Origin: Oscillospiraceae bacterium
Lineage (GTDB): Bacteria; Bacillota; Clostridia; Oscillospirales; Oscillospiraceae
NCBI GenBank assembly: GCA_017397835.1
Contig: JAFQHV010000026.1
Coordinates: 1 to 64,000 of the forward strand
Length of the DNA: 64,000 bases
Reading direction: 5' to 3'
The translations under genes and the position numbers were made by a program. The notes under the pieces were generated by a model, which did no database searches, had not been told where the DNA came from, and saw only the letters and a list, made by a program, of their open reading frames with translations. Below, one piece after another: positions 50,448 through 60,010 of the stretch; positions within the stretch are counted from its first letter, which is position 1, and each line of letters opens with the position of its first letter.

Positions 50448-50836
50448 TGGGACTATTGCTGAAACTGATCGCCGGAGGATTGGCGGCGGCCATATGCGCA
50501 ACGCTCCTGCGTCGCTACACACCGGAATTTTCGGTGATACTTACCCTGACCTGTGGGACGTGGATGGTGCTGATGCTGGCGCAGACGCTGGGAGAAAGCG
50601 TACAGATCCTCAGCAGGCTGGCGGGAGTGGCCAAGCTGGATGCGCACGTGGTAGAACCGGTGATCAAAGTCGTTGGATTTTCCATCGTTACGCGCATTGG
50701 AGCGGAAATCTGCCGAAGTGCGGGAGAGGGCGGGATCGCGGCACTTGTGGAGATCGCGGGTACGCTGCTGTCCTTGACCGCAGCCATGCCGCTGGTTAAC
50801 CGTGTGCTGGCGCTAATTACGGAGTTGTTAAGATGA
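50447..50836 (+). CDS. spoIIIAD: Stage III sporulation protein AD
   Basis: A 129-aa polytopic protein with four hydrophobic segments, partner of SpoIIIAC. The VVEPVIKVVGFSIVTRIGAE block near residue 70 and the GGIAALVEIAGT stretch are typical. ATG 50447 overlaps the spoIIIAC stop (GTGATG); GTG 50444 is an equal alternative. Confidence 0.93.
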   Translation: MGLLLKLIAGGLAAAICATLLRRYTPEFSVILTLTCGTWMVLMLAQTLGESVQILSRLAGVAKLDAHVVEPVIKVVGFSIVTRIGAEICRSAGEGGIAALVEIAGTLLSLTAAMPLVNRVLALITELLR

Positions 50837-51912
50837 AGCGAAGCTTGATTTGTATCGGGGTCTTGCTGCTGTTGATCCTGCCGTGCAGGGCGGACCAACT
50901 GACAGAGCAATTGGGGGCGGATGACCTTTCAAAAGCGGGACGGGCCTATGATGTGGGCGTTGCATTTTCGGAGGATCTGAGTTTGGAACAGGGCGCGCAG
51001 CAGCTTCTGACCCGTGTGACCCGGCTGCTGCCGGATACGGTCCGTCAGGCGCTGGGCGGCGGGCTTGTACTGCTTGCGGTGATACTGCTGTGCGGTATGG
51101 CGCAGTCGATGCATACGGTTGGGGGCACAGGACAGCTCCCGGTTGCGGTGATGGGGGGTGCGCTGGCCATCGCAGGCCTGTCGGCGGGGGATATGTCCCT
51201 GATGATGGGGTTGGGACGGACGGCAATTGATAAGATGCATGGGTTTGGTACGGTGCTGGTGCCTGTGATGGCGGCCTGTACGGCGGCAACCGGAAAGGCG
51301 GCCGCCGCCGCGGCACGACAAATGGCGACCGTGCTGTTTTCCAACTTGCTGATCGCGGTCATTGATCGTCTGCTGGTCCCGATGGTGTATGCCTTCGTAG
51401 CGGTATTTACGGCCTACGCGGCGGTAGGAAACCCGGGATTGAAACGGGTGGCAGACCTGTTGAAATGGGTGGTAACCACCATTCTGACCTCGCTGCTGGT
51501 CGTGTTCGTTACATATTTGACGGTCAGTGGTTCGGTGGCGGGCAGTGCGGACGCGGTGGCGTTAAAGGCGGCGAAGACCGCCATTTCCGGCGCGATTCCC
51601 GTAGTGGGCGGGATCATTTCAAATGCCGCGGAAACCATACTGGTGGGGGCGGGTGCGCTGCGCGGGACGGTTGGGATCTTCGGCCTTCTGGCGGTGCTTG
51701 GCCTGTGTTTGAGCCCGTTTTTGCAGCTGGGCGTACATTACTTGACTTACAAGCTCAGTGCGGCGATCGCGGCAACACTGGCCGATGGGCGCCTTGCGGA
51801 GTTGATCGGTGGAATCGGAACGGCGTTTGGATTGATCTGCGGGATGACCGGGTCCTGTGCCCTGTTGCTGCTGATCAGTATTGTCAGTGGTGTTTCGGGG
51901 GTGGGGGCTTGA
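50833..51912 (+). CDS. spoIIIAE: Stage III sporulation protein AE
   Basis: A 359-aa protein with a signal peptide (residues 1-20) and eight or so membrane segments after residue 75, the largest membrane component of the SpoIIIA channel. Conserved-looking blocks include ATGKAAAAAARQ near 155 and GAIPVVGGIISNAAETIL near 254. It overlaps spoIIIAD by four bases. Confidence 0.93.
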   Translation: MKRSLICIGVLLLLILPCRADQLTEQLGADDLSKAGRAYDVGVAFSEDLSLEQGAQQLLTRVTRLLPDTVRQALGGGLVLLAVILLCGMAQSMHTVGGTGQLPVAVMGGALAIAGLSAGDMSLMMGLGRTAIDKMHGFGTVLVPVMAACTAATGKAAAAAARQMATVLFSNLLIAVIDRLLVPMVYAFVAVFTAYAAVGNPGLKRVADLLKWVVTTILTSLLVVFVTYLTVSGSVAGSADAVALKAAKTAISGAIPVVGGIISNAAETILVGAGALRGTVGIFGLLAVLGLCLSPFLQLGVHYLTYKLSAAIAATLADGRLAELIGGIGTAFGLICGMTGSCALLLLISIVSGVSGVGA

Positions 51913-52382
51913 GCGAGTGGTTGACCGGAATAACCGCAGCGGCCATGCTGACGGCTGTGGCGCGCTACCTGATGCCGCAGGGTGCGGTGCAGCAGGTGGG
52001 CAGTTTGGTCTGCGGTATGCTGCTGCTTTGGGCCGTGCTGAAACCGCTGCCGTTTCTTACAACGGCGCGCTTGTGGAACGTGGATTTGGATAGCCGGACC
52101 AAGATTGCGGAGGAGGATTTGCAGCAGCGCAGTGAACAGTTGCTGAAATCAATCATAGAGCAGGAATGTGAGGCATATATTTTGGACAAGGCAGCCGAAC
52201 TGGGCGTGGAATGTACGGTTCATGTTGACTGCGAGCTGAGCGAAACCGGTACGTGGATACCGGATCGTGTCCGGATTGAAGGGGCGCTGAGTGCGCTGCA
52301 GCGCCGGGAACTGGGACAAATTATTTCGGAGGACCTCGGAGTGGACAGTGACAGGCAAGAGGTTACAGGAGGTGGCGGATAA
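51909..52382 (+). CDS. spoIIIAF: Stage III sporulation protein AF
   Basis: A 157-aa protein with two N-terminal membrane helices (residues about 3-20 and 30-48) and a soluble C-terminal domain with a ring-building-motif-like fold. It starts with TTG at 51909, overlapping the TGA of spoIIIAE, after a G-rich site. The open frame extends far upstream inside spoIIIAE, but only this start gives the SpoIIIAF-like N-terminus. Confidence 0.9.
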   Translation: MSEWLTGITAAAMLTAVARYLMPQGAVQQVGSLVCGMLLLWAVLKPLPFLTTARLWNVDLDSRTKIAEEDLQQRSEQLLKSIIEQECEAYILDKAAELGVECTVHVDCELSETGTWIPDRVRIEGALSALQRRELGQIISEDLGVDSDRQEVTGGGG

Positions 52383-52383
52383 C

Positions 52384-52881
52384 GTGCAGTGGAAATGGCC
52401 CGCTGCCTGGAAAGGCGGCGCGGGGAAATACAAGTATCTTCTGTTGGTCGTGTTTGCCGGGATACTCCTGCTTCTGCCGGCCGGGAAAAGCCGCCCGATG
52501 CAGCAGGAAACGGACACGCAGCCAATGCAGGAACGCTTTGATCTGCAGGATCTGGAGCACAGGCTGGAAAAGACCCTTTCCAAAATCGGCGGAGCAGGGG
52601 AGGTAACGGTATTGCTTACCCTGAAAGACGGCGGGAGGCAGGTGTATGCACAAGATGTGTGCATCGACTCACAGGAGCAGACCAGTACGCTCGTTGTGAT
52701 CGGCCGCGGCAGCGGAGTGGAGCAGCCGGTTCCGGTGCAGCGGTTCAGCCCGACCTTTCAGGGGGCACTGGCAATATGCCCGGGAGGGGGTGACTCAAGG
52801 GTCAGACTGCAGCTGACACAGGCTATCTGCGCGCTGACCGGGTTGAGTACGGAGAAAGTAACCGTATGTCAAAGTGAATGA
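52384..52881 (+). CDS. spoIIIAG: Stage III sporulation protein AG
   Basis: A 165-aa protein with one membrane helix (residues about 16-34) and an extracytoplasmic ring-forming domain; SpoIIIAG builds the large ring in the intermembrane space. LEKTLSKIGGAGEVTVLLTL, part of which is SKIGGAGEVTVLL, is the RBM-fold core. GTG 52384 follows AGGAGGTGG at 52367-52374. Confidence 0.92.
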   Translation: MQWKWPAAWKGGAGKYKYLLLVVFAGILLLLPAGKSRPMQQETDTQPMQERFDLQDLEHRLEKTLSKIGGAGEVTVLLTLKDGGRQVYAQDVCIDSQEQTSTLVVIGRGSGVEQPVPVQRFSPTFQGALAICPGGGDSRVRLQLTQAICALTGLSTEKVTVCQSE

Positions 52882-52898
52882 TGAGGAGGAAGCAAACT

Positions 52899-53501
52899 AT
52901 GGTAAACAATAAAGGCAAGAAGGTTGCCTGGATGAAACTGGTAAAACGCAATGCGGTGGTGGGGGCGGTCGTGCTCTTTGTCTGTGTGGCCGTCTACTTA
53001 AATTGGGACTACCAGCGCACGGGGCAGGCAACCGACGTGGGAAAAACGCTGGGTGAAGCGGCGCTGGTGGCGGGCGAAACCAAAGATCCGCTGCTGGGAA
53101 CGGATGGCGGACAGCAGGCGGTGCCGCAAGGGGACAGCGCAGCCAGTGAATACTTTGCCAACGCGCGGCTGAACCGCCAGCAGGCCCGGGACAGTGCGCT
53201 GACCATGCTGCAGGAAAGCATGGCGGGCGAGGGAGTTGATGCCCTGAGCAAAGAGCAGACCAACCTCGCGATCCAAACTATGGCGGACAGTACGGTGACC
53301 GAGGCACAGATCGAAAACCTGATCGTGGCAAAGGGCTATAAAGACTGCGTTGCCTTTATCGGGGAAGAAAGCATCAGCGTGGTGGTGCAGACGGCAGGGG
53401 ACGAACTGACTGCTGTGGACACCGCCCGCATTACGGATATCGTAACTCAGGCGACTTCGTTTACGGCGGGGCAAATCAAAATTATTCAAGTGAACGGTTG
53501 A
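52899..53501 (+). CDS. spoIIIAH: Stage III sporulation protein AH
   Basis: A 200-aa protein with one membrane helix (residues about 15-35) and a C-terminal YscJ/FliF-like ring domain that binds SpoIIQ across the septum. The domain is in the ARLNRQQARDSALTMLQ to FTAGQIKIIQVNG stretch (residues about 92-200). ATG 52899 is favoured by GAGGAGGAA; an ATG at 52878 overlaps spoIIIAG. Confidence 0.93.
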   Translation: MVNNKGKKVAWMKLVKRNAVVGAVVLFVCVAVYLNWDYQRTGQATDVGKTLGEAALVAGETKDPLLGTDGGQQAVPQGDSAASEYFANARLNRQQARDSALTMLQESMAGEGVDALSKEQTNLAIQTMADSTVTEAQIENLIVAKGYKDCVAFIGEESISVVVQTAGDELTAVDTARITDIVTQATSFTAGQIKIIQVNG

Positions 53502-53515
53502 CGGAGAAAAAACAG

Positions 53516-53543
53516 TTGTAATTTTCTGATTCTGTGGTACAAT
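53516..53543 (+). promoter_or_regulatory. Promoter of the Asp23 gene
   Basis: TTGTAA (53516-53521) and an extended -10, TGGTACAAT (TACAAT 53538-53543), with 16 bases between them. This gives the gene its own vegetative transcription apart from spoIIIA. Confidence 0.6.
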
Positions 53544-53587
53544 GGATAAAAACAGGAGTCCGTGCCTGGAAAAGGAGAGTGACCCCC

Positions 53588-53971
53588 ATGGGCGAGAACA
53601 AAGAGTATGTTACCCAAACTGATGAATTGGGTAACATCCATATTTCCGAAGACGTTTTGGCTGTGATCTCCACCGCCGCCGCGCTGGAGGTAGAGGGTGT
53701 CAGCGGGATCCCCGGCGGCAGCCGCGACATTACCGAGCTGCTGGGGAAGAAGAATCTGACCCGCGGTGTCAGCATTCAGGTGGATGAGGACGGCGTACAG
53801 GTCGAGCTGGGCATCATGATCAAGTATGGCTACACCATCAACGAGGTGGCCCGTGCCGTGCAGGATGTGGTTGCCACCAACATCGAGTCTATGAGTGGCC
53901 TGACCGTAAAGTGTGTCAACGTCAACATTGGCGGCATCACCTTTGAGAAGGAAGCCAAAAGTGCTGAATAA
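53588..53971 (+). CDS. Asp23/Gls24 family envelope stress protein (YqhY type)
   Basis: A 127-aa protein of the Asp23 family with no membrane segment. The core VLAVISTAAALEVEGVSGI (residues about 20-38) and the VELGIMIKYGYTINEVAR block are typical. In Bacillus, YqhY is linked to control of acetyl-CoA carboxylase, and its gene lies between spoIIIA and nusB, as here. AAAGGAGAG precedes ATG 53588; the ATG-like start at 53534 lies upstream of the likely transcription start. Confidence 0.92.
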   Translation: MGENKEYVTQTDELGNIHISEDVLAVISTAAALEVEGVSGIPGGSRDITELLGKKNLTRGVSIQVDEDGVQVELGIMIKYGYTINEVARAVQDVVATNIESMSGLTVKCVNVNIGGITFEKEAKSAE

Positions 53972-53980
53972 GCAAAGCGA

Positions 53981-54008
53981 AACAGCACCCGTATGGGTGC
54001 TGTTTTTG
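53981..54008 (+). terminator. Terminator of the Asp23 gene
   Basis: AACAGCACCC (53981-53990) pairs with GGGTGCTGTT (53995-54004) across a GTAT loop, then TTT. Confidence 0.85.
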
Positions 54009-54015
54009 TGTCGGG

Positions 54016-54057
54016 AAGGCAAAACCCCGCAGCCGAATGGCTGCGGGGTTTTGCCTT
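54016..54057 (-). terminator. Terminator of the giant sialidase-like gene
   Basis: A 17-bp perfect stem (54016-54032 with 54041-54057) lies 29 bases after the minus-strand stop codon. Confidence 0.85.
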
Positions 54058-54085
54058 TGGAAAATAGGAGAAAGAAGAAAGCAAA

Positions 54086-57000
54086 TTAGTTGGTGCGCAG
54101 GTAGTTGGTCAGCATCTGCGCTGCCTGTGCGCGGGTGGCCTTCTCGGTGGCGTTGGTGAAGGGAAGTCCATTCAAAATGCCCTTGCCCTCGGCCCAGCGC
54201 AGGGCGTTGGCCGCCCAGTCGCTGTGGCTGCCAACCTTGCTCAGGTCGCCGGCACCACCGGGAGTAAAGCTGTAGTTCCACAGAATGACAGCCACCTGCT
54301 CGATGGTTACGGCATCTTCGGGTTTGAACACGCCGCCGCCAAAGCCGCTGACCACGCCGCGGTTACTGCCCCAGGTAACGGCGTTGTTGAACCACTGGCT
54401 GGTGGGCACGTCCTTGAAGCTATGCTTGGCGCCGTTCAGATCGGGTGTGCCCTCCTTGTTGTAGAGCACCTGCACCACCATGGCGCGGGTCAGGGTGTCG
54501 TTGGGTCCGAACTTGGTGGTGCTGTAACCGGACATGATGCCGTTGTCCACGGCGAAGTTGATCGCCTCGCAGAACCAATCGTTCTCCTTCACGTCGGCAA
54601 AGCCGGCATCGGAGGAACGCTTGATGGCGGACGTCAGCTCGGTGCAGTAGAAGTCGTCCACGTACAGGAAGCTGGCACGGTTGTTGGTGTTGCCGTCGGG
54701 CTGCATGAACTGCACGGCGGTAATCTCACGGACCACATCCTCCACCATCTCATCGTACAGGGGGGCACTGGTGGTCAGCTTGATGTCGCCCACCACCTTG
54801 CCGTTGACGGTCAGCCTGCCCATCTTGGAGGCGATGTCGAAGCTGACGGCCACGTCAGCCCAGCTGCCGGGGTTCACCTTGGCAAGAGGAGTCTTGGTGC
54901 CGTCGTAGTAGGCGGCGCTGATGGTGCCGTCGGGGCTGATGGCCACGGAGGCCAGGGCGTGCTGCAGGCCGTTGAAGTTGTAACCGGCCTTCAGGGTCAT
55001 AAAGACATCCTTGGCATTGCCGGCGGGAATCTTGACCCGGGCGCCCACGGTGCCGGCCTTCATGGAGGGGATCTGTCGGGTGATGTAGGAGGTAGCCGCG
55101 CCGTCCAGCTTCATGGACCACAGACCGGAGGCGGACTGCTCACGGGTGAGCTCCACGCTGTCGCCGGTGTGCTTTACCCAGCCCTCGTACTTCAGGGAGG
55201 CGGTCTCAAAGTCCTCGTAGCCGCCCTTGTTGTCGTACAGCATCCGGTCGAACTCCTCTACCAGGAAGCCGATGGTGGCGCGGGTGTTCTGGGTGTGGCG
55301 GCGCAGGGTGCTGGCGTCCCAGAAGGTGACCACGGCGTCCTTGCCGTCGGGGGTGAAGCAGATACCAGGCTGGGTGAAGTGGTAGTACTGCTCCTCCAGA
55401 CCGTCGTAGGTGGTGCCGAAGGTCAGGTCGATGACCTTTTCAAAGCTCTTGTACTCGTCGGTGGTATAACCCACGTGCATGGGGGCGCGGAGGTAGGATT
55501 TCTGACCCACGCTGTTGTAGCTGGACCACAGCAGGATGCGGTCCTTGTTGTATTCCATGGCAACGGGGGAGGTGTTGGAAGCAATTACCTTGGAGAAGTC
55601 GGACGTCCAGGTGTTGCCGTAGTCGTAGGAGATACCCTCGTAGAAGTAGTAGTTGCCAACGTGCTGGGCGCGGCAGTACACGTGCAGGCTGCCGTCAGAC
55701 AGCTGGGTGAAGCTGTGCTCGGAGATGCCGTCCTCGATTTCCTTGGTGGCATCGACCTGGGGCATGGAGATCTCGCCCTCGCCGGCCTGCCAAGTCTTAC
55801 CGCCGTCCTTGGAGAAGACGGACACCATGCAGTTGACCTTGGTCTTTTGGTGCGTGTCGTTGTAGACGATGACGTAGTCCACGTTGGGGCCGTCGCCGTC
55901 CCGGTCCTTCAGGGCCAGACCCTCGCTGTACAGGATGGCGCGGTGGATATCCTCGGGCATGTTGGAAACGAAGATGTCGTTGTCCTTCACAGGTTCCTTG
56001 AGGGGGTTGGACAGGCAGGTCAGCTCGGACCAGGTGTAGCCGCAGTCCTCGGTGTAGGTGAAGAACAGGCGGTAGTCGTTGCTGTCAGCCACGGAACCGA
56101 GGTAACCGATGGCGTACAGACGGTCAAGCTGATCGTCGTACAGGAAGCCGCCGAAGCCCTGGGACCAACCCTTGATGTTCTTTGCGATGGGATACGCGGA
56201 TTTGGTGAAGGTGCGGCCGCCGTCGGTGGAGCGGACCAGACCGAGGGTGCCATCGTTTCCGCCGAAGTTGTAGCGACCCACCACGATGATGTCGCCGTTG
56301 GACATGGTCCAGGGGCGGCCGTGGGAGGAGAAGTCGGTGCCGTCGGTCAGGTCGAACAGGGCCACGTTGCCGTAGGAGGCCTCGAACACGTTCTCCGCGT
56401 TGGAGAAGTCCTTGGCAGAGGCACAGCCCCAATGGGCGGTGACGGTGGCAGGGGCGGAGGGGACGCGAACGTAGAAGCCGTCGCTGCCGTTGAACCAGTG
56501 GGCCAGGGTGGTATTGCCGACGGTGAAGCGGAAGTCGGCGCAGCCGTTCTTGTACTGGCCGGCCTTGGCGCCCAGGTCCGCCAGGGAGATGAACACGGGC
56601 ACGTCCTTGCCGGAGGCGGTCACAGCGTAGTCCGCCTTGTGGGCGAAGGTGCCGCCGGCACCGGGCAGGTTGGGGTCGTTGCTGACGGAAATCATATCAC
56701 GGATGCTGTTGTAGAAGCTGGGTTGCTCGCCCTCGCGGCCCAGAGCATCGTGATAGGTATGGACCTTCACGTAGCGAGCCTTGGCGTTCAGATTATAAAT
56801 GGTGTACTCGCTGCCGTCCTGATGGAGCAGCCATCCGGTGACCTTGGTGAAGGTCTTGCCGTCGTCGCTGACGAATACGCCTAGGTGCTGCTGGGAAACA
56901 CGGGAAACCTCGTCCAGGTCGCGCAGGGTGATGGTGTTGAATTGCTTACTGCTGCCCTGATCGAGGACCAGGCTGTTTCGGGTGGTGTCAAAGTAGGTAA

Positions 57001-60000
57001 ATTCGTTGCGCTCCCAATCGGTGGCCTGACCCACGAGGGGGTTGGTGTCGTTGGTGATCAAGGACACGTTGCCGGTGGAGCGGTTGCCCTGGGTGGAGAA
57101 AACGAAGGTCTTGCTGGCGCTGACGCCCTCGTAGTTGACGTCGGCGATCAGGTTGAAGGAAACGGGTTTGTTGCCGGGGGTGACGATGCCGGTTTCCAGG
57201 TTCACGTAGTTGGCAATCTCGCCGGTGGAGCGGTCCACGGCGGTCCACTTCACCCGGCAGGGCAGGCCGTAGCCGGTCAGCTCGGTGGGCAGGCGCAGGG
57301 CGGTAGCGTTATCGGGGTCGGGGTCGTTGCCGGTCAGCACGCTGTCCGCGGTCAGGGCCAGCATGGTCTTTTCCAGCATGCCGGGCACGTCGTCGTAGAT
57401 GTTCTGCACCATCTTGATGTCGTGGATCTGCACGTTGACGGCGCCCAGGGTGCCGTCGGCGTTCAGGGCACGGGTGTGGTTGCCAATCTGCATGATCAGA
57501 CGGGGCATGTGGTAGTTATCCTTGATATCGAACTTGGTACGATCCAGAGGGGGGAAGGTGCCCACGTACTCGCCGTCGACGTACACGGAGGCAATCAGCT
57601 TGTCGCTGACCTTCACGGTAAACACAGCGCGCTCGCCCAGCTGGACGCCGGTGGGGATGGAGGAGGGGCCGCGGTTGCCCAGGTAGTCCATGATGACCTG
57701 GCCCTTGCCGTCGCTGCGGAAGTTGAAACGGGTCTGGAACTCGGGCTCACGCAGCTCCCAACACAGACCGCGCCAGCCGATGGTGGTCTCGATGTTGGGC
57801 AGGTCGAGGATGGTCAGATCCACCTCAAACTCATAGTCGCCGCTGCCATCGTAGTTCAGCAGGGTGGTGAAGTGCTGATGAATCTCGTTGTTGGTGCCCA
57901 GCGCCTCGGTATTGGTACGGGCGAAGTAATGGCCGTTGTCCTGGGCCCACTCGGTGTACTTGACGGAGCTGGCGGTGATGACGGTGTACTCACGGGAGTT
58001 GAAGTCGCGGCAGGCGTCGCCGATGACCATGCTCTTGGCGGCGAAGAGAATCTTGCCCTGCATGAAGGAGGTGTTGCCCTCGGCGGTGGTGGTGAACTTG
58101 AATTCCTTCTCCATGTTGATGCCGGACTGCACACCCACATCGGCCAGAGGGACGCGCCACTCGAAGGTCTGACCCTGCACGGCGATGTCGCCCAGGGTGG
58201 CGGTGGCGGCCGCCAGGTCGGCAGAGAAGGTCTTGCCGCCCATAGTCAGCTCCAGCTTGTCGGCCTGGCTGGCACTGAACACCTGACCGCCGATGTACAT
58301 ATACTTGCCGTCCCACAGGAAGCCGAAGTCGGCGGCGGGGGCGTTGGCAGGACCGGCGGCCTCGTGAGCGATGTGCCACTGGTTTTCCTTCAGGGCGCCG
58401 TCCAGGTTCAGGGTGTCGGTGTTCAGGTAAGCAGTGGCGTTGCGCAGGCCGTCATCGGTGGCAGGCACGTACTCGGCCAAGGACAGGGTGGCGGTGCCCA
58501 ATCCCAAGTTAAAGGTTTTCGCACTGCTGCCGGAGGAAACGGTAAACAGGAACGTTTCACCCAGGCTCTTTTCCAGCTTCAGCAGGGAAAGGGGAATGGT
58601 AATCTCGTAGCCGCCCGTGCCGTCGCCCTTGATGGTGGAACCCATAGTAAAGCCTACGGCGACCTTGGGATTCTTACCCAAATCGGCGTTTATGGTATAT
58701 TCGCCAAGGCTAAACTTGACGCTGTTTGTCTGGGTGTTCAGGGCCAGGTACAGATTCTCGGTGTCCACCAGAGCGCCCAGACGGACGCCGGGGACTGCCT
58801 CGATCAGTGCCCAGCAGGTCTCGGACACGTTGCCGTCCTGGGTCAGCACGCCCTCGCGGGGCAGACGGTAGGCGGTCAGGGGCATAGAGGGGGCGGTCTG
58901 GGTCAGGAAAATGTCGCGCAGAACCACGTCGTTGCCGCGCTTGTCGTTCTCGCGGTAACGGGTGGCCACGTTGAAGTACATGGTGTTGTCGCCGGAAACG
59001 ACACGCTTGGAGGTGTTGAACTTGCCAACACTCTTTCCGTTGATAAACACCTCGGACTCAAAGGCGTCGTTGACCACGATGCGCACGTCCACGTCCTTGG
59101 CAGGCAGGTCCAGGCCGGTGTCGTAACGCAGAACGTCGGCGGCACTCTGCTCATACTGGGTGACGTAGATGTTGCCGGCCTCGTCGGCGTAGAAGCCGTG
59201 ATGGCAGCGCTTGGACGCGCGCATATCCAGGAAGAAGCCGGTCAGGGCGAAGCGGTCAATGGGGCCGACCTCGGCGGGGATGGCCAGGTCGTTGAAGTCC
59301 ACGTTAAAGGACATCTCCCAACCTTTATAAATGTCAAACGTGGGGGCCACGCGGCTGATGGTGTAGGCCGGGACGGAGATGCCGATGCCGTCCTTGGTCA
59401 GGGTGCCGGTCTGATAGTGGATGCCGTTTTCGGTGGCCACGGCGTACTGCTCGGCAACTGAAGAGCTCAGGTGCTTGGCAATGTCGGCCTTCTTGTCGGC
59501 GTCCAGGCAGTTTTCGAAAAAGATCATGGTCTTTTCGGCCAGCAGGGCGGTGCCGGTGTAGCGGTCGGAGCCAACCTCCAGGGAGAAGGAAACCTCCTGC
59601 GCTTTGTCATAGACCAGGTTCAGGTTTTCCAAAGGAATCTGAATCTCCATGGTGCCGTTGGTGGCGTTGTAGGCTACGCTGCCGGCGGAATCGCCGCCCA
59701 CCGTGACGGAGCCGGTGGAGACGTTTGCCACCACGCTGACGCCGTTGATGGTCATAGCGGCCTTGTCGGCGCGAGTCTGCAGACCGACGTACAGCGCGGT
59801 ATAGCTGCACTGCATGGCGATGGGGGTGCTGCCCACAGACTGGTCCAGCAGCCAGCCGGTCTCGTCCAGCTTGCCGTCCACTGTGATGTCGGTGTTAGTG
59901 TAGTAGGCGTACAGCTGACCGTTCGGCGCCGCGGCCGTGGGCAGAGCCGCTCCGGGCAGCATACAGACCAGCATAGCCAAAGCCAGCAGGAGAGATGTCG

Positions 60001-60010
60001 CTCTTCTCAT
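54086..60010 (-). CDS. Giant secreted sialidase-fold protein with CBM9-like, F5/8C and SLH domains
   Basis: A 1,974-aa exported multidomain protein. The signal peptide is residues 1-27. Three CBM9/DOMON-like repeats start near 32, 380 and 523 (ITVDGKLDETGW, LTQDGNVSETCW, LNLDGALKENQW), mixed with concanavalin-like spacers. An Ig-like (atrophied Big) domain lies near 890-970 and an F5/8-type C (discoidin) domain near 980-1090. A six-bladed propeller follows from about 1215 to 1610 with four Asp boxes (STDGGRTF, TEDCGYTW, SKDGGKTW, YDYGNTW). After another lectin-like region come three SLH repeats (about 1800-1974). It is probably a wall-bound glycan hydrolase or lectin acting on host or dietary glycans; specificity is unknown. 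AAGGAGGA precedes the ATG. Confidence 0.85.
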   Translation of the reverse strand: MRRATSLLLALAMLVCMLPGAALPTAAAPNGQLYAYYTNTDITVDGKLDETGWLLDQSVGSTPIAMQCSYTALYVGLQTRADKAAMTINGVSVVANVSTGSVTVGGDSAGSVAYNATNGTMEIQIPLENLNLVYDKAQEVSFSLEVGSDRYTGTALLAEKTMIFFENCLDADKKADIAKHLSSSVAEQYAVATENGIHYQTGTLTKDGIGISVPAYTISRVAPTFDIYKGWEMSFNVDFNDLAIPAEVGPIDRFALTGFFLDMRASKRCHHGFYADEAGNIYVTQYEQSAADVLRYDTGLDLPAKDVDVRIVVNDAFESEVFINGKSVGKFNTSKRVVSGDNTMYFNVATRYRENDKRGNDVVLRDIFLTQTAPSMPLTAYRLPREGVLTQDGNVSETCWALIEAVPGVRLGALVDTENLYLALNTQTNSVKFSLGEYTINADLGKNPKVAVGFTMGSTIKGDGTGGYEITIPLSLLKLEKSLGETFLFTVSSGSSAKTFNLGLGTATLSLAEYVPATDDGLRNATAYLNTDTLNLDGALKENQWHIAHEAAGPANAPAADFGFLWDGKYMYIGGQVFSASQADKLELTMGGKTFSADLAAATATLGDIAVQGQTFEWRVPLADVGVQSGINMEKEFKFTTTAEGNTSFMQGKILFAAKSMVIGDACRDFNSREYTVITASSVKYTEWAQDNGHYFARTNTEALGTNNEIHQHFTTLLNYDGSGDYEFEVDLTILDLPNIETTIGWRGLCWELREPEFQTRFNFRSDGKGQVIMDYLGNRGPSSIPTGVQLGERAVFTVKVSDKLIASVYVDGEYVGTFPPLDRTKFDIKDNYHMPRLIMQIGNHTRALNADGTLGAVNVQIHDIKMVQNIYDDVPGMLEKTMLALTADSVLTGNDPDPDNATALRLPTELTGYGLPCRVKWTAVDRSTGEIANYVNLETGIVTPGNKPVSFNLIADVNYEGVSASKTFVFSTQGNRSTGNVSLITNDTNPLVGQATDWERNEFTYFDTTRNSLVLDQGSSKQFNTITLRDLDEVSRVSQQHLGVFVSDDGKTFTKVTGWLLHQDGSEYTIYNLNAKARYVKVHTYHDALGREGEQPSFYNSIRDMISVSNDPNLPGAGGTFAHKADYAVTASGKDVPVFISLADLGAKAGQYKNGCADFRFTVGNTTLAHWFNGSDGFYVRVPSAPATVTAHWGCASAKDFSNAENVFEASYGNVALFDLTDGTDFSSHGRPWTMSNGDIIVVGRYNFGGNDGTLGLVRSTDGGRTFTKSAYPIAKNIKGWSQGFGGFLYDDQLDRLYAIGYLGSVADSNDYRLFFTYTEDCGYTWSELTCLSNPLKEPVKDNDIFVSNMPEDIHRAILYSEGLALKDRDGDGPNVDYVIVYNDTHQKTKVNCMVSVFSKDGGKTWQAGEGEISMPQVDATKEIEDGISEHSFTQLSDGSLHVYCRAQHVGNYYFYEGISYDYGNTWTSDFSKVIASNTSPVAMEYNKDRILLWSSYNSVGQKSYLRAPMHVGYTTDEYKSFEKVIDLTFGTTYDGLEEQYYHFTQPGICFTPDGKDAVVTFWDASTLRRHTQNTRATIGFLVEEFDRMLYDNKGGYEDFETASLKYEGWVKHTGDSVELTREQSASGLWSMKLDGAATSYITRQIPSMKAGTVGARVKIPAGNAKDVFMTLKAGYNFNGLQHALASVAISPDGTISAAYYDGTKTPLAKVNPGSWADVAVSFDIASKMGRLTVNGKVVGDIKLTTSAPLYDEMVEDVVREITAVQFMQPDGNTNNRASFLYVDDFYCTELTSAIKRSSDAGFADVKENDWFCEAINFAVDNGIMSGYSTTKFGPNDTLTRAMVVQVLYNKEGTPDLNGAKHSFKDVPTSQWFNNAVTWGSNRGVVSGFGGGVFKPEDAVTIEQVAVILWNYSFTPGGAGDLSKVGSHSDWAANALRWAEGKGILNGLPFTNATEKATRAQAAQMLTNYLRTN

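Noticed and set aside
54224..59461. Two long plus-strand open frames of 886 and 858 codons opposite the sialidase-like gene
   Set aside because: They are antisense shadows caused by GC-rich codon bias. They have no ribosome sites or recognisable domains, and the minus-strand reading has a signal peptide, Asp boxes and SLH repeats.
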